Shown here: positions 33,944-46,000 of the stretch, one piece after another
How the letters are laid out: every line of letters begins with the position of its first letter
How positions within the stretch are numbered: position 1 is the first letter of the stretch
From: Cannabis sativa
Lineage: Eukaryota; Streptophyta; Magnoliopsida; Rosales; Cannabaceae
DNA length: 64,000 nt
NCBI RefSeq assembly: GCF_029168945.1
Contig: NC_083610.1
Location: 47,943,429 to 48,007,428, forward strand
Reading direction: 5' to 3'
The notes under the pieces: generated by a model
The model's database searches: none
Told to the model about the DNA's origin: nothing
Seen by the model: the letters and a program-made list of their open reading frames with translations, nothing else
Translations under genes and position numbers: made by a program

Positions 33944-35593
33944 ATGGCGTTTCCAAGCAATTCACACAATAACATGCTAGAAGGTTTAAGCACAAGTAGA
34001 GCACCATTCTTTGATGGGGTAGACTTTCCTTATTGGAAAATTATAATGGAAACGTATCTTCAATCCATTGATTATGATTTGTGGCATATTGTATGTTATG
34101 GTCCTTACATTCCTATGCATGTTGTAGATGGTGTAGAAACTATAAAGAAATATGATGCATATAATGAAAATGATAAGAAGATGATGTCTAAGAATGCTAA
34201 GGCTAAGTATGCTTTAATATGTGGACTAGATAGAGATATATTTAAAAATATTGAGCATGCCTCCTCGGCTCATGACATGTGGAAAATGTTAGAAGTAACT
34301 CATCAAGGAACTAGTGCCATGAAAGAAACTAAAATTCAACTTTTAGTTACTCAATATGAAAATTTCAAGATGTTACAACATGATACCATTGCTAACATGT
34401 ATACTCGTTTCACAACTATTACTAATGGTTTGAACTCTCTTGGCAAGGTACTTACACAAAAGGATATGGTGAACAAAATTTTGAGAAGTCTCACCAAAGC
34501 CTACCAAGGCAAAGTAGTTGCCATCCAAGAAGCCAAGGACCTCTCAACTCTACCATTGGAAGAGCTCATTGGTTCTCTCATGAATCATGAGATTTCCATG
34601 AATGCTCAAGAAGAAGAGGAAGTTGATAAAAAGAAGAAGAACACAATTGCATTCAAATCCACTTCACATGATGATAGTGAAGCTAGTGAGGATGGTGATA
34701 GTGATATGGAGGATATAACCCTACTCACAAAGAACTTTAAGAAGTTTTTGAAGTTCAAGAAGAATGTAAATAGATTTTACAACTCAAGGGAGAGCTCGAG
34801 AAAAGATGATCAAATTATTTGCTATGAATGCAAAAATCCCGGTCATATGAAAACGGATTGTCCTTTGAGAAAGAGGAGTAGAAGAAGGGCAATGATGGCT
34901 ACTTGGAGTGAAAGTGAGAAAGAAAGTTCTGAAGATGAACAACATGAGATAGCCAACACTTGCTTTATGGCCATTGATGATAAGGTAAGTAATCCTAACC
35001 ATACAAGTGATTTTGAAAGTGAAAGTGATGATGATGCACTTGATATGTCTTATGATGAATTATCAAAATCCTTCAATGATTTGCTTGTTGATTTTGAAAA
35101 ATTGCTTGCTAAGAACTCAACTCAAAGAAAGAAAATAAGTTTATTGCTTGAAGAAGTTGAGGCTTTGAAAGTCAAAGAAATTGAGTTTTTGATTGAAACC
35201 CAATGCAAAAAGTGTTCCTTATTTGAAAAAGATGTTGTAAACTTGAAAGCTAAAATTGATGATTTAAACAAGGTGGTTTACAATTTTACAAAAGGAAAAG
35301 AGAATTTTGAAATGATGCTTGGGAGTCAAAAATGTGCTTTTTCAAAAAGTGGTATAGGATATAACACTAGTGTGAAACAAAAATTTCTTAGGAATTTCTT
35401 TGTCAAATCATCTAGTAATTTGAACTTAACTTGCACTTATTGTAACCAAGATGGTCATACTAAATCCTATGGCCATGTGAAAAAGAATGCCTATTTTGGT
35501 AAGGCTATTTGGATACCAAAGGTTTTAAAGACTAACATCAAAGGACCCAAAGTCATGTGGGTACAAAAAGAAAGATATAAGTTTGTTTTGTAG
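33944..35593 (+). CDS. TE-B gag polyprotein, intact frame
   Basis: 549 codons from ATG 33944. The N-terminal copia gag domain has the PYWKIIMETYLQSIDYDLW block near residue 29, then LTQKDMVNKILRSL and an acidic-Lys hinge. A complete CCHC zinc knuckle (CYECKNPGHMKTDC) sits at about 293-306, followed by an acidic, coiled-coil-like region. The second knuckle near residue 500 (CTYCNQDGHTKSYGH) has Gly where TE-A has its last Cys. The ORF ends at TAG 35591-35593, at the position equivalent to the amber codon that opens pol in TE-A. A few codons past the stop still resemble the start of protease in TE-A. Gag would bind RNA and form particles. Replication enzymes must come from elsewhere. Confidence 0.9.
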   Translation: MAFPSNSHNNMLEGLSTSRAPFFDGVDFPYWKIIMETYLQSIDYDLWHIVCYGPYIPMHVVDGVETIKKYDAYNENDKKMMSKNAKAKYALICGLDRDIFKNIEHASSAHDMWKMLEVTHQGTSAMKETKIQLLVTQYENFKMLQHDTIANMYTRFTTITNGLNSLGKVLTQKDMVNKILRSLTKAYQGKVVAIQEAKDLSTLPLEELIGSLMNHEISMNAQEEEEVDKKKKNTIAFKSTSHDDSEASEDGDSDMEDITLLTKNFKKFLKFKKNVNRFYNSRESSRKDDQIICYECKNPGHMKTDCPLRKRSRRRAMMATWSESEKESSEDEQHEIANTCFMAIDDKVSNPNHTSDFESESDDDALDMSYDELSKSFNDLLVDFEKLLAKNSTQRKKISLLLEEVEALKVKEIEFLIETQCKKCSLFEKDVVNLKAKIDDLNKVVYNFTKGKENFEMMLGSQKCAFSKSGIGYNTSVKQKFLRNFFVKSSSNLNLTCTYCNQDGHTKSYGHVKKNAYFGKAIWIPKVLKTNIKGPKVMWVQKERYKFVL

Positions 35594-37431
35594 GTATTAA
35601 TAAAGAGGAACCAAAGTTGGCTCTTGGGTGTTGATGCTTAAAGAAGAATGCCAATTTCCTACATTACCAACAAGTCTCAAAAAGCATAGAAAAGAGCGTG
35701 TCAATTCTTGAACACAACCTAAATTAACAAATTTGGGAATCGGTAATATCATTCTTATTCATTCTACTTATTTTGATGAGATTAAGATGCCTAGATAAAA
35801 AGAAAATGAAATTTGAAGTGTTTGGCTAATTGACTTGCTTTTGATCCTTCTTGTTCACTCTCTTATGCATACATGCTTAATTGGTATGTCACATACTATT
35901 TCTATGAATAAAAGTTTTGATTAGTTGAGTTTTGACATTCTTGAACTATACATGCTGAAAAATTCAGATTATAGGTCATTATGCAAATTTTTGGTGAACT
36001 TTGGACATACATTTGAACTAGTGAATATGTGAACTTTTACATGTTTGGCTAGTATATATGTTTATATGTTTGAACATGTCCAAATGAGTGTATTTAGCAT
36101 GCCTAAAGGTTTTTCTTGATTGAAATATGCTTTGAACAAAATTTTGGTATGTTATTTGCTTATTTTTAACTTTTTAAGGCCATAATGGGTGAAATTTGCC
36201 AAAATTTCATATTGTTGAGAAAATTGTTGTTTTGAAAGCTTTTACATGTTTAAATACTCATATATAAACTGTCTCAAAAATAATTTTTCAAAAATAATGC
36301 TCAAATCTTGATTTTGGTACTATCTTGCATAATTTTGACTTTTTAAGACCTAAAAGAGTGTTTTTTACCAAACTTGATCAATTTTCAATATTTTTCAATT
36401 TTGTAAGTTTGTACACCTCACATTTAACATTCTTGAACTACTGAAAAAAGAATTTTTCAATTTGGTTGCATAGAACTCATTTTTGGTAGATTTCTAGTTT
36501 TTAAGCAAATCGAAAAGCTTACCGAAAAGTTAGGATTTTTGATATTTTTCTGATTTTCTTGTTTGAACATGTTTGTTTCATCATTTATCAGTTGTCAAAA
36601 AAGATTTTGCATGAAAATTTTGCATAAAATCAATTTTTGGTAAGTAAGTTGCTTAAAAAGACCTTCTATGACCAAAACGAGTAAAACTTGCCAAAATCTC
36701 TCATTTTTGAAGCTTTTTCTGTTTTTCCAGTTTGTACACTTCATATTAATCATGTTTAAGCTTATGGAAAAAGAATTTTTCAAAAAGGATGCATAAAACT
36801 AATTTTGGGTACATATGTTGTTTTTGCTTAAATTTTTGAAAAACTTACCAAAAAGTCTCAATTCTTGTCATCTAATTGATTTAAGTGCATGAACATATTT
36901 GTTTTATCATCTTGAGGTATGAGAAAATATTTGAAATCATAACTATGCCATTATTTACCAGTATCTCTTACTTTCAAGGTCTTTAACATATTTTTTTTAG
37001 TAGATTGAATGTTTAAACTTGTTTTGCGTATATGAACTTTCATCTTTTTATCCATTCTGAAATTTCTCTTTGCCTATTGTGCTTCATTGATACAAGTCAT
37101 ATCTTGTATGATTAAGGGAAAGAAATATATTTAGCTTGACCTTGCTTCCTATGCCACCCTTTTTGATGAAATCAAAAGGGGGAGAAACATTTGAATTGAT
37201 TATTTTGGCATTTATCATATTATGCTTTAAAGTATTACCAAGTTTATTGAGTATATGATTAAGGGGGAGCTTTGTCAAGTTAAGAAAAGGTAACAATAAA
37301 TATGCAAAGGTAAAACGGTATAAATCAATATATGCATATATTAAGGGGGAGCTAAACTCAACATGCTTAAATTTACTTTTTCTTTCCTTTAAAATAATCA
37401 AATATTTTGATATCATCAAAAAGGGGGAGAA
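35594..37431 (+). repeat. TE-B spacer with degenerate tandem repeats and PPT-like runs
   Basis: Noncoding. From about 36120 to 36900 a unit of about 190-200 bp recurs roughly four times, built on TTTTTGGTA, a TTGCTTAA/ACTTTTTAAG block, TTTGTACAC and GAATTTTTCAA. The TE-A pol/env spacer holds related units. GGGGGAG runs lie at about 37182, 37263, 37346 and 37421, the last being the polypurine tract next to the 3' LTR. Confidence 0.7.
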
Positions 37432-38935
37432 TGTTGACCAAAAGTCAATCACCCACTTATTTTGATGATAAACAAATATTTGATTATTATTTGTTACTAA
37501 TCTTTTCTTGGCTATTTTGCAAGCAAATTCACAAAGTATCGATATTTGCTCGGTAAAGTCAAACATAATTAAAGAAGTGGATTCAACAAGTATATCAGCT
37601 ACTTCATACTTCATAAGATCAAAAGTTTTATCAAGAGATCAAAAATTCAAGACCCTATCCAAAAGAGGACTTCAAAAACTAAAAGTCAAAGTCAACCCGA
37701 AAGTCAAAGTCAAAGTCAACTCTCGGGAAAAAGTCAACTTTGGATCAAAACATGCAAATCAAGTTAGGAAGCTCATCTACATCAAGACTACAAACAATCA
37801 AATGGTATAAATTTATTTTAGTCTTGTTAAAGTGATTTGCATAGTATACTAGGGTTTATAAGTACAAGTTTTGGCCCACTCACTAACTTGTGCAACAAGT
37901 TCTCACTCTATAGTCCAAAATTTTTTTTGATCGAATTTCTAAATCACATTTTGTTTAACTAAGAGAACAAAATTGGAATTTTTGAAATCGGATAATCGAG
38001 TAAAGAGTTATGCGCGTTTTAGTGCCGAAAAATGCAAGTTTTGAACCTGCCTGATTTTCGGCCTACCTATTGAAAATAGGTAGTCTGTTTTTCACAGATA
38101 GGTAGTCCGTTTTAAAATAGGTAGTCCGTTTTTCCCAGGATTCTTTTTGAAAATTGTGCTAACGGCTATAAACGGCTAGTTTTTGTTCCTACACTATATA
38201 AACTTGTTTTTCACTCAAAAATCAAGGTTGGTTGAGCTTCTATTCATCATATAACATCATTCTAAGTGTTCTAAACTAAAGAGTTATCATCTTTTCATAA
38301 ACACACCAACCACACACACTTGAGCCAAACTTGTTCTTATCTTCTCTAGTGTGCTTGCAATTCTCTCTAGGGTTTTACATTGTTTTCCATCTTATTATAG
38401 AGAGTTTGCTTTGTATTTCAAAATTACATATTCATTGTATTGAGAGGTGAGGTTGGCACCGGTAGAAAAACAACTCGGTTGTAGGTGAGGTTGACACCGG
38501 TTTTGTAAACAACCCAAGAAAAGTGAGATTGGCACTTCAATAATCCGGCGAGGTTAATAGTCCTTGGAAGAAAACTATTGTGAGAGGTTTGGGAAAAACC
38601 TTGGTGAAAAATTCCCCGGTTGTAAGGGTTAGTCAAGCCCGTTAACTTGGCTCGATATTGGAACTCAAAGCTAGGTCCATAGCTTTGAAGACCAAGGACG
38701 TAGGTGGCACAGTTCTACCGAACCTTGTAAAAATCGAGAGTTTGAATTTTCTAATCCTTAAACTCTTTACTTTACAAGTTTGATTATTTGTCATAATATA
38801 TTGCTTGCCATATTACTTGCTTTTATTTGATTAAGTGGCTAATTGCTTAATTTTGTGTTAAAAGTTTTGATTTACCGAAATTAGTATAAATTTCCAATTC
38901 ACCCCCCCCTCTTGGAAACATATCTCGGGCTAACA
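37432..38935 (+). repeat. TE-B 3' LTR
   Basis: 1504 bp. Differs from the 5' copy at CTTGGCC/CTTGGCT, TAGTCCG/TAGTCTG, one C in a C-run near 38905, and TCTTGGGC/TCTCGGGC. Confidence 0.95.
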
Positions 38936-38940
38936 TTGTC

Positions 38941-39450
38941 CACCATAGTCCATACATTATGATATATCCACATCCATTAAAATATCTAAATTGAAAAAGT
39001 ATTTATAAATTTAATGTCGAAATAGTATAAGGCATAAGCATTTATAAAATAATAGTTATACACTATTATTAGTATAGTATACCTATGCTTACATAACCTT
39101 AAATTTTTTATGATAAAATATATAACAAAAAAATAATATAAAAAAAATCATATTTATATTTTAATTTTTATATTTACTGTTATACATATACATATAATTT
39201 TTACTAAAAATTTAATGTTGCTCACCTTCGCATGAAAAAAAAATCTGGCCAAGTTGGCGGACAGGTACAGGTCTAACTCGAACCCATAGGTTAGCAAAAA
39301 TTAGATTTGAACTCGTTTGTAAGAGTTGACTGGGTTGGACCTGACCCATCCGTAGAGAACAAGTTTTCTCAAACAAACGGGTTGGCCGGGTCGGGTTCGG
39401 GTGGCTTTTTCGGGTCCAGGTCAAATTTTGTCAAAATATTCAGTCTTAAT
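38941..39450. mobile_element. hAT-like MITE, right part (split by TE-B)
   Basis: The counterpart of 31985-32381 across TE-B. It contains GGGTCGGGTTCGGGTGGC at about 39388, inverted relative to the left part. Confidence 0.5.
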
Positions 39451-41230
39451 TGTTGATAGTATAAAAAAAGAGAGATTTTTTTAATTAAATAATAAAATTA
39501 AGTCATTGGATTAAAATTGAATTTTTAAAAATGCTTAAATGTGTTGCATGGTCTAATAAATACTATCCTATTAGATATCAAAGAAAATATGCTACCTTTA
39601 TTTTTAGTACCAAATATACCCCTCAAATAATAAAACTAAACCCCTTCCCTCTCTTTCCTCTCTCATTCTTCTCTCTCTGTAGAAGGTCACACACACACAC
39701 CTTTTGCCGGAGTCTATCAACTTAGCTTGACAACCAAGTGTGCAGGAACAACCCAAACTCACATACCGACATAATTCTTGAAAAAAAACAATGGGTATGT
39801 AATTTATTTAGTAATTTTTGTTAGATTTTGTTGTATTTTGTTGTATTTAAGTTGATATAAATAGATCTACACATATCATTCTTTTCATTTAGTTGTTTTG
39901 TTCCCGAAACTTGATCTGCTCAAATTCTGCATTTTCTAGTTTTTTTCGAGTTTAGTGAATTTTAGCAATGTCGTTATCGATATCTAGCAACATGAGAGTG
40001 TGATGGAGGTTAAGAATGACTTTTAATAACATATAACGACATGCAGCGATGGAATTTATGACACTAGGAAGGATTTGTTATCTACTTACAATTTTAGCGA
40101 TGTCTATCAATATTGTTTGCGATATGTGTCGACAGTTTTTAGAAATAGTGTTTGGTGAAGTAGCGAATGAAATTTAGCTACTAGTAGCGATTTGTTGCAA
40201 TGCAATTGTTGACATGGTTCACCAAAGTTACGACATCTATTGCGATGTTTCTCGACATATTTTTTCCTTGCTTAATTTTTTTTCCATTTTGTTTGCAGAT
40301 TCAATTGTATTTGTAGTTGTACTGCATATTTTCCTTCCCCAAGGCATATGTCGCAACATGTTGACAAACATATCGCCACATGTCACTAACTACAAGAAGG
40401 AAAAGAGGAAACAATAAAAAGACATCAATATCACAAAATATGTCGATAACATATTGCTACATGTCGCTAACTACAAACATCAAATTACAAATGATGTCGA
40501 TAACGTATCGCTACATGTTGCCAAGGATTTCAACTTTCAATAACTTAACAAATATCGCGAGATGTCGCTAACTATGTCGACTAATGTCGCTAACCATTAG
40601 AGCTTCCTAGTCTAACCAAACTATGTCGGCAAAAGTCACTAATATGTCGAGAATCGTTGCTAAAAGAAAAATAACTAGCACATTTTGTTCTAATTTAGAT
40701 GATATCGTAAGACCTCACAAACAATATCACTAAATGTCGATAATCTACGAAAAAATTAGAAGTTGAACAAACATCAATGAAAATCAACCCAAAACACAAA
40801 AATCAAACTTAATCTAAACAAATTTCCTTTCAATCAACCACAAACAATAAAAAAATTGAAAGACCCATTGAAATTAAACATAAGTTCAAAAACATACCTT
40901 TTTTTTTTGCAATTTTAGGGGGGTGAGTTTCGTGATTTTTTCTTGGGTGTCTCCGGTGTGTTTTGTCGGGGGTTAAGAGGTCTGGACTTCATCTAGTTTA
41001 GGGATGTGCGTGCGAACGACGATGGTCATGAATTTTTTTAGGTGGGTTTGGTGAGAGTTAGAGAAGAGGAGAGTTAGACGAGAGAAGGAGGGAGAATTAG
41101 AAGGAGAGAGTATTTGAATAAGGATGATATTTTGGGATTTAAGGAGTTTTGGAGTATTAAATCCCTACGTATTTTAAAATTGGGATACTAAAAAATCATG
41201 CACCCAATTTAAGAATGGATTGCCAAATTT
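39451..41230. mobile_element. Probable large foldback/non-autonomous DNA element with ATGTCGCTA motifs
   Basis: No credible ORF. From about 39960 to 40750 there are well over twenty variants of a short motif (ATGTCGCTAAC, ATGTCGATAAC and inverses such as TAGCGACA or AGCGATGT). The inverse orientation prevails on the left side and the direct one on the right. Outside these, CT-rich (39640-39720) and GA-rich (41040-41120) segments also face each other. This resembles the subterminal repeats of CACTA-type elements, but CACTA termini were not found. Confidence 0.4.
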
Positions 41231-42004
41231 TCTTTTATATTTATATATATTTATTAAGTATTTTTTTTTTTTTTTTGCATAAGAAGTCTAATTTTAGATT
41301 AAAACAAATCTTACACAAAAATAGTATTTCATTATGTTATCTTTTTCTTTAGACTTGAAAAAACAATATTATAGATTAATTATTTACACCAGAAGGTAAG
41401 TGAGAGTAATATTTATTTTATTATAGACTATATGCTACTTGCAAGTAATGATAAAAAATTTCGTATAAAAGGTGAAATAATTTATCTCACAAATTATTTT
41501 TAAGATAAAAAAATAAATGATACATATAATTTTAATTAATTTGAGAATAGTCCCCTCATCACTAATTAAATAAAATTATATATTATTCACTTCATAATAC
41601 TTTTATTTTTAAGAGTGATATATTCAACTCAAACTAGTGTTTGAAAAATCTGGATGAGAATAAATTAAAACCTTCTTTTAGTTCTTTTTATCTTTAGAAG
41701 TCTAGTATATGCTTAAGTCCGAGTAAGACCTAAAATTGCATTTATTTTAGGAATATTAAGAAGTATCAAAATAATTTTAACTTAGACCACTTTATAATTT
41801 TCATACAAAGTGATGAGATATTTTAAAATACTAAAGATTATATTCATATATACTTTATTAAAATAAATTCACACTGTTAAAATATTATTAGCCACTTAAA
41901 TTATTAACTTCACTGTTATATTAATTCACGTAAATTAATATTTAATTACGTTCTTAAAATTACCAATAAGTTATATCAGGATAACCTTAATTTATTTCTA
42001 TTAT
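41231..42004. other. AT-rich spacer
   Basis: A T-run lies at 41260-41277. I see nothing else. Confidence 0.4.
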
Positions 42005-42331
42005 CATTACAAAATTTTTTACTTTTAGTCACAACAAAATTTGTGGCTAAAAGTAAAATAGTTGTGACTAATTACAAATCACCATTCTTATGTTGTGACT
42101 AAAAAGTTCGTGGTTAAATGTATTAGTCACAAAAATCACAAATTGTTGTGACTAAATGTGTTTTTAGTCACAATACTTGTTTTGACTAAAACTAAATTAG
42201 TGACAACTTGTGTCTAAATACTATGTTTTAGTCACAAGTAACTTTTCGTTGTAACTAAAAGTTACCTTTAGTCACAAAAAATTTATGTTATGACTAAAAA
42301 ATTGTCATTAAAAGTAGCTTTTTTTATAGTG
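42005..42331. mobile_element. Short CACTA-like MITE with TTAGTCACAA repeats
   Basis: 327 bp. The right terminus, reverse-complemented, begins CACTATAAAAAAAGC. The left begins CATTACAAAATTTTTTAC. About ten copies of TTAGTCACAA or its inverse TTGTGACTAA fill it, which suits transposase-binding subterminal repeats. The flanking triplets are TAT and TAC, so a 3-bp duplication is only approximate. Confidence 0.6.
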
Positions 42332-43082
42332 TACATAAGTCAGATTAATATTTTCTTTTGAGGATACATCATATAGTGTATTAAAGAATTGCATAGTAGG
42401 CCTTACAGGTAATGATTCAATATACAAGTTATTAAGAAAATTTTGAGACAAATTCAACTACTATATTTATGGCTAAAATTTTTGGTTGAAGTTAGTATAT
42501 TGATATCAAGTATTTATAGCCATAAAGAAACATGATAAGTGGTCATTAAACACGCAATAATAAATTGGATATCTTAACTAATTAAAGACATGCTGCAACA
42601 AAAATTCAAGAATCGTAAAGTAATTATAGGATTCATTTATGGTTAGATTTTGATTCACCAATAATATTTTATTATTCGATTTTATTTTATGAATTAATTA
42701 TCAAAATATTCTGATAATTAATGTGACGATAAAGTATATCATTTATAAATGTACGTTACTGATCTCCAAACTCACTATTCATTATGTAAAACAATAAATC
42801 ATCTAAGAGAATAAGAGAAAGCTTGGAAGTCTGAATTCCTACACTAACTCAATTTTGTTTTTCTTTTGTAGATCCAAATTCCTTGGACAAAGCTTAAAAA
42901 ATCAATGACTATGAGTAGAGTTATTTCAATCCTTTACCTATGTTGTATATATATTCGATGAACTCATCCCGCATTTAGTATAATTGTTCATATATATACT
43001 TCATTTTTAGACTTAATATTCTTTCATGATTAATTCCTTTCGAAGTAGTTTTCATTTCAAGGTTATTGCATGAAAGAGGAAT
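42332..43082. other. MLO 3' flank
   Basis: AT-rich noncoding DNA expected to contain the MLO 3' UTR on the minus strand near 43000-43082. No other feature seen. Confidence 0.45.
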
Positions 43083-46000
43083 TCATGGGATGACATGATG
43101 ACAAGGTTGGTCTCCTTCTATTTGTGCTACAAGAGTGGGAAAGTTGACAAGAACGACGTCGGATTGAACTTGATCTCGAGTTTGAGTAGTAGTAGTGGAG
43201 TTGTTGTTGTTATTGTAGTAGTAGTTTTGTTTGTTATGGGTATGAAGCAAATGGAGTGGGGATGAACCTTGGCTTGGTGTGTTTTCACCACTACTCATCA
43301 TAACACTAAACCCTCCTACTGATGAAGTGCCACTCGTCATGTCCATCGACCCTTTTCTCTCTCCTTTCTTTCTTGCTGATATTGCAGTCTTATGCCATTT
43401 CGTTAGAGCATTCGCTGTTTGTTGCTCGAATATTGTCTTTTTCATATGAGATCCCATCTGTAAAAGTACATGCTCATGCAATTGGAAAATATTACTAGGA
43501 GAATAATGGAATTGATTAAAATAAAGTTTACAACACTGCAAAACTTTAAAATAAATAGAAGAAATAGGAAATGAAGAAGTGATCTCACAACTCAATAATA
43601 TAAGCAAAATGTAAATAAAAAACACAAGATTAATAACACAAAAGGATGAAAGAAAAAATAAGAGTACGCTCTCACTTACACCTTATTATAGTGGGGATCA
43701 TCAATTTGAACAAAGTTTTACACTTTGTTCCAAATTTTATTTCTCCTATCTATGTGCACTTACTCTTCGTTTAGTAAAGTGGAAAGACTTTTTGGCTGTT
43801 AAACCTTCAAACTATCATTTCACTTACACTTAACCCTTTAAGTTTAAATTTTGGCTATAAAACTTTCCAAATTATTAAATTGTTAGTAAATTTAAGGTGT
43901 CATACAGTTAATTGCAACCATTGACTCCTTATGTCTACACTCTTATACACGTGATACGTTTATATTGGTACACTTAATATTATTATTTCAATATTTATTT
44001 TAAAATTAAATAAAATTATAAAAATAAAAAATAAATATTAGAAAAATAAAAATATTATAATTTTGTTATAATTTTTAAATAATATTATTAGGTGTACTAA
44101 TATAAACGTGTTACGTGTACAAGAGTGTACACATAAGCTTTATGTTGACAATTAACTGTGAAAAAATAAATGACTCTTTAAATTTACTAACAGTTCAGTA
44201 ATTTGCAGGAATCTTAGGCGCTGCTTTTCATGTCTCCAAAATTAAAGAGAAAAGCAAGTGGAAAACATTTTAAGGCTACTAATAAAAAATTTAGTTACTA
44301 ATATACTATTTTTTAATTTAATTTTACGATAATAAATAAAGAATAAAATTATAACTTAAAAATAATCTTTCTTTCATTCCTCTATACCAAACATCTATAA
44401 TAGAAATAAACTTTCATTTCCATCTTAAAATTTTTCTTTTTCTCAAACTTTTGTCTTACATCCTAATTTCTTTCTTCTCTACCAAATATAGGGTAAGGAA
44501 AGTTGTTCTTATTACACAGAAATCAATAATATAATGGAGAATCACCCCATATATATATATAAATAAATATATGGATGGTGAGTTTGAGTTTGAGTTTTAC
44601 TTACTTGTGTTATTAATGAATATAGTGGAAAAGTTATATAGCTGCAAAGGAATTGTAAGGCTATGCCTAAGCAGACTCTTATCAGAATTGCTGTTAAGTT
44701 TTCGTGGAAGCAAGATGTGATCCCGAATTCGTACTGCATTATATGTATTTTTATTATGATTATTATTAAAATAAGTACTAATTAAGTTGACTGAAATTAA
44801 ATATACATATTAGAAGTAGTAGAATAGAGTAGGTAGCTCACCCATGTCCATAGGAAATATGCCATTTGAAATGCATTTTCGAATAAAGTAAAATGTATCA
44901 AGAGCAAAATCCAGTGAGGGCGATTGAACCAGAAGAATTTGTTGCTTGGCTCTACTATAGGAGCACCCCTCACAATGGTCGTTCGGTCTTGGATTTCTTC
45001 AGCCATCTCCATCACTATCAATTCAAGCTTTGTACCCACTAACAGAACAATCTGCATGCATCCACATATTAATTAATATTACAATCATAAAAATTGTATT
45101 ATTAATTATTACTTACAACAATACAAACATGATATAATTAAGTATATATATATAGATATATATATATATCTTACAATGACCGGTGCAAATGACAGCCAGG
45201 TGAGTGTGTACCATTCTGCACCACACCAAAACATATTATTATTATCAATAATGTATTAAGGGATTGATGTTTGGTAAACTAATTATATGTTTATGGATCT
45301 ATTTTTTTTTTATGAATTTTAATTTTTTTACAAAAATACGAAGTGTTATTTTTTTATTGTTTTTTAGTTAGAATTTTTGTAAGTACTTGACCGTTAAGTG
45401 TCAAGTTATTATCTACGTGTCATTTTCTTATTGGTATATTTAAATTAATTTTTTAAATAAAAAATAAAAAATTAATGACCTGGGCCAATCACACGTGGCC
45501 ATTGACTTGACATTTAACGATCAAGTACCTACGGAAGTTTTAGAGATATAACTTAAGTATTATTAGTGTTAAAAATTAAACTTAAATATTTTTTTTGCAA
45601 CGAGAATTAAAATTAAATATTTATGACGCAAATTACTTTTTTTTTTGTATAGTGAGAAATATTTTGAAAAAAAATCATTTTCTTTTGTTGTAGTGAGTAA
45701 TTTTAAGGAAATAAAGTTACAATTGTCAATAAATTGATGGTTGTGAAAAATATAAAATTTCAAAAGGAATTATTTTGCCAGCATTAAATATATTTATTTA
45801 TAAATTTTTGTAGTACATCTTCTAAATAGGTTTTTTTATGATCGTATACATTATATTTATTTAAGATTATTTGTAAATTTTTAAAAATTATGAATAGTTT
45901 ATTATACCGAAAATAAAATTTAAATAGTTTTTTACTACACATATAAGAAAAAATAATCACGTGTACAATAAAATATTTAAAATTTATTTTTGGTATTGTA

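Larger units (their letters stand above)
32387..38935 (+). mobile_element. TE-B: gag-only SIRE-like retrotransposon derivative
   Basis: A 6549-bp element flanked by the exact target duplication TTGTC (32382-32386 and 38936-38940). LTRs of 1503 and 1504 bp differ at about four positions by eye, so it is younger than TE-A. Inside are a primer-binding site, one unbroken gag ORF, about 1.8 kb of noncoding spacer and a polypurine tract. Protease, integrase, RT, RNase H and the env-position ORF are absent. LTR, gag, leader and spacer all align with TE-A but are clearly diverged, so it belongs to a sister family. It fits the class of non-autonomous gag-bearing elements called TR-GAG. Confidence 0.93.
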
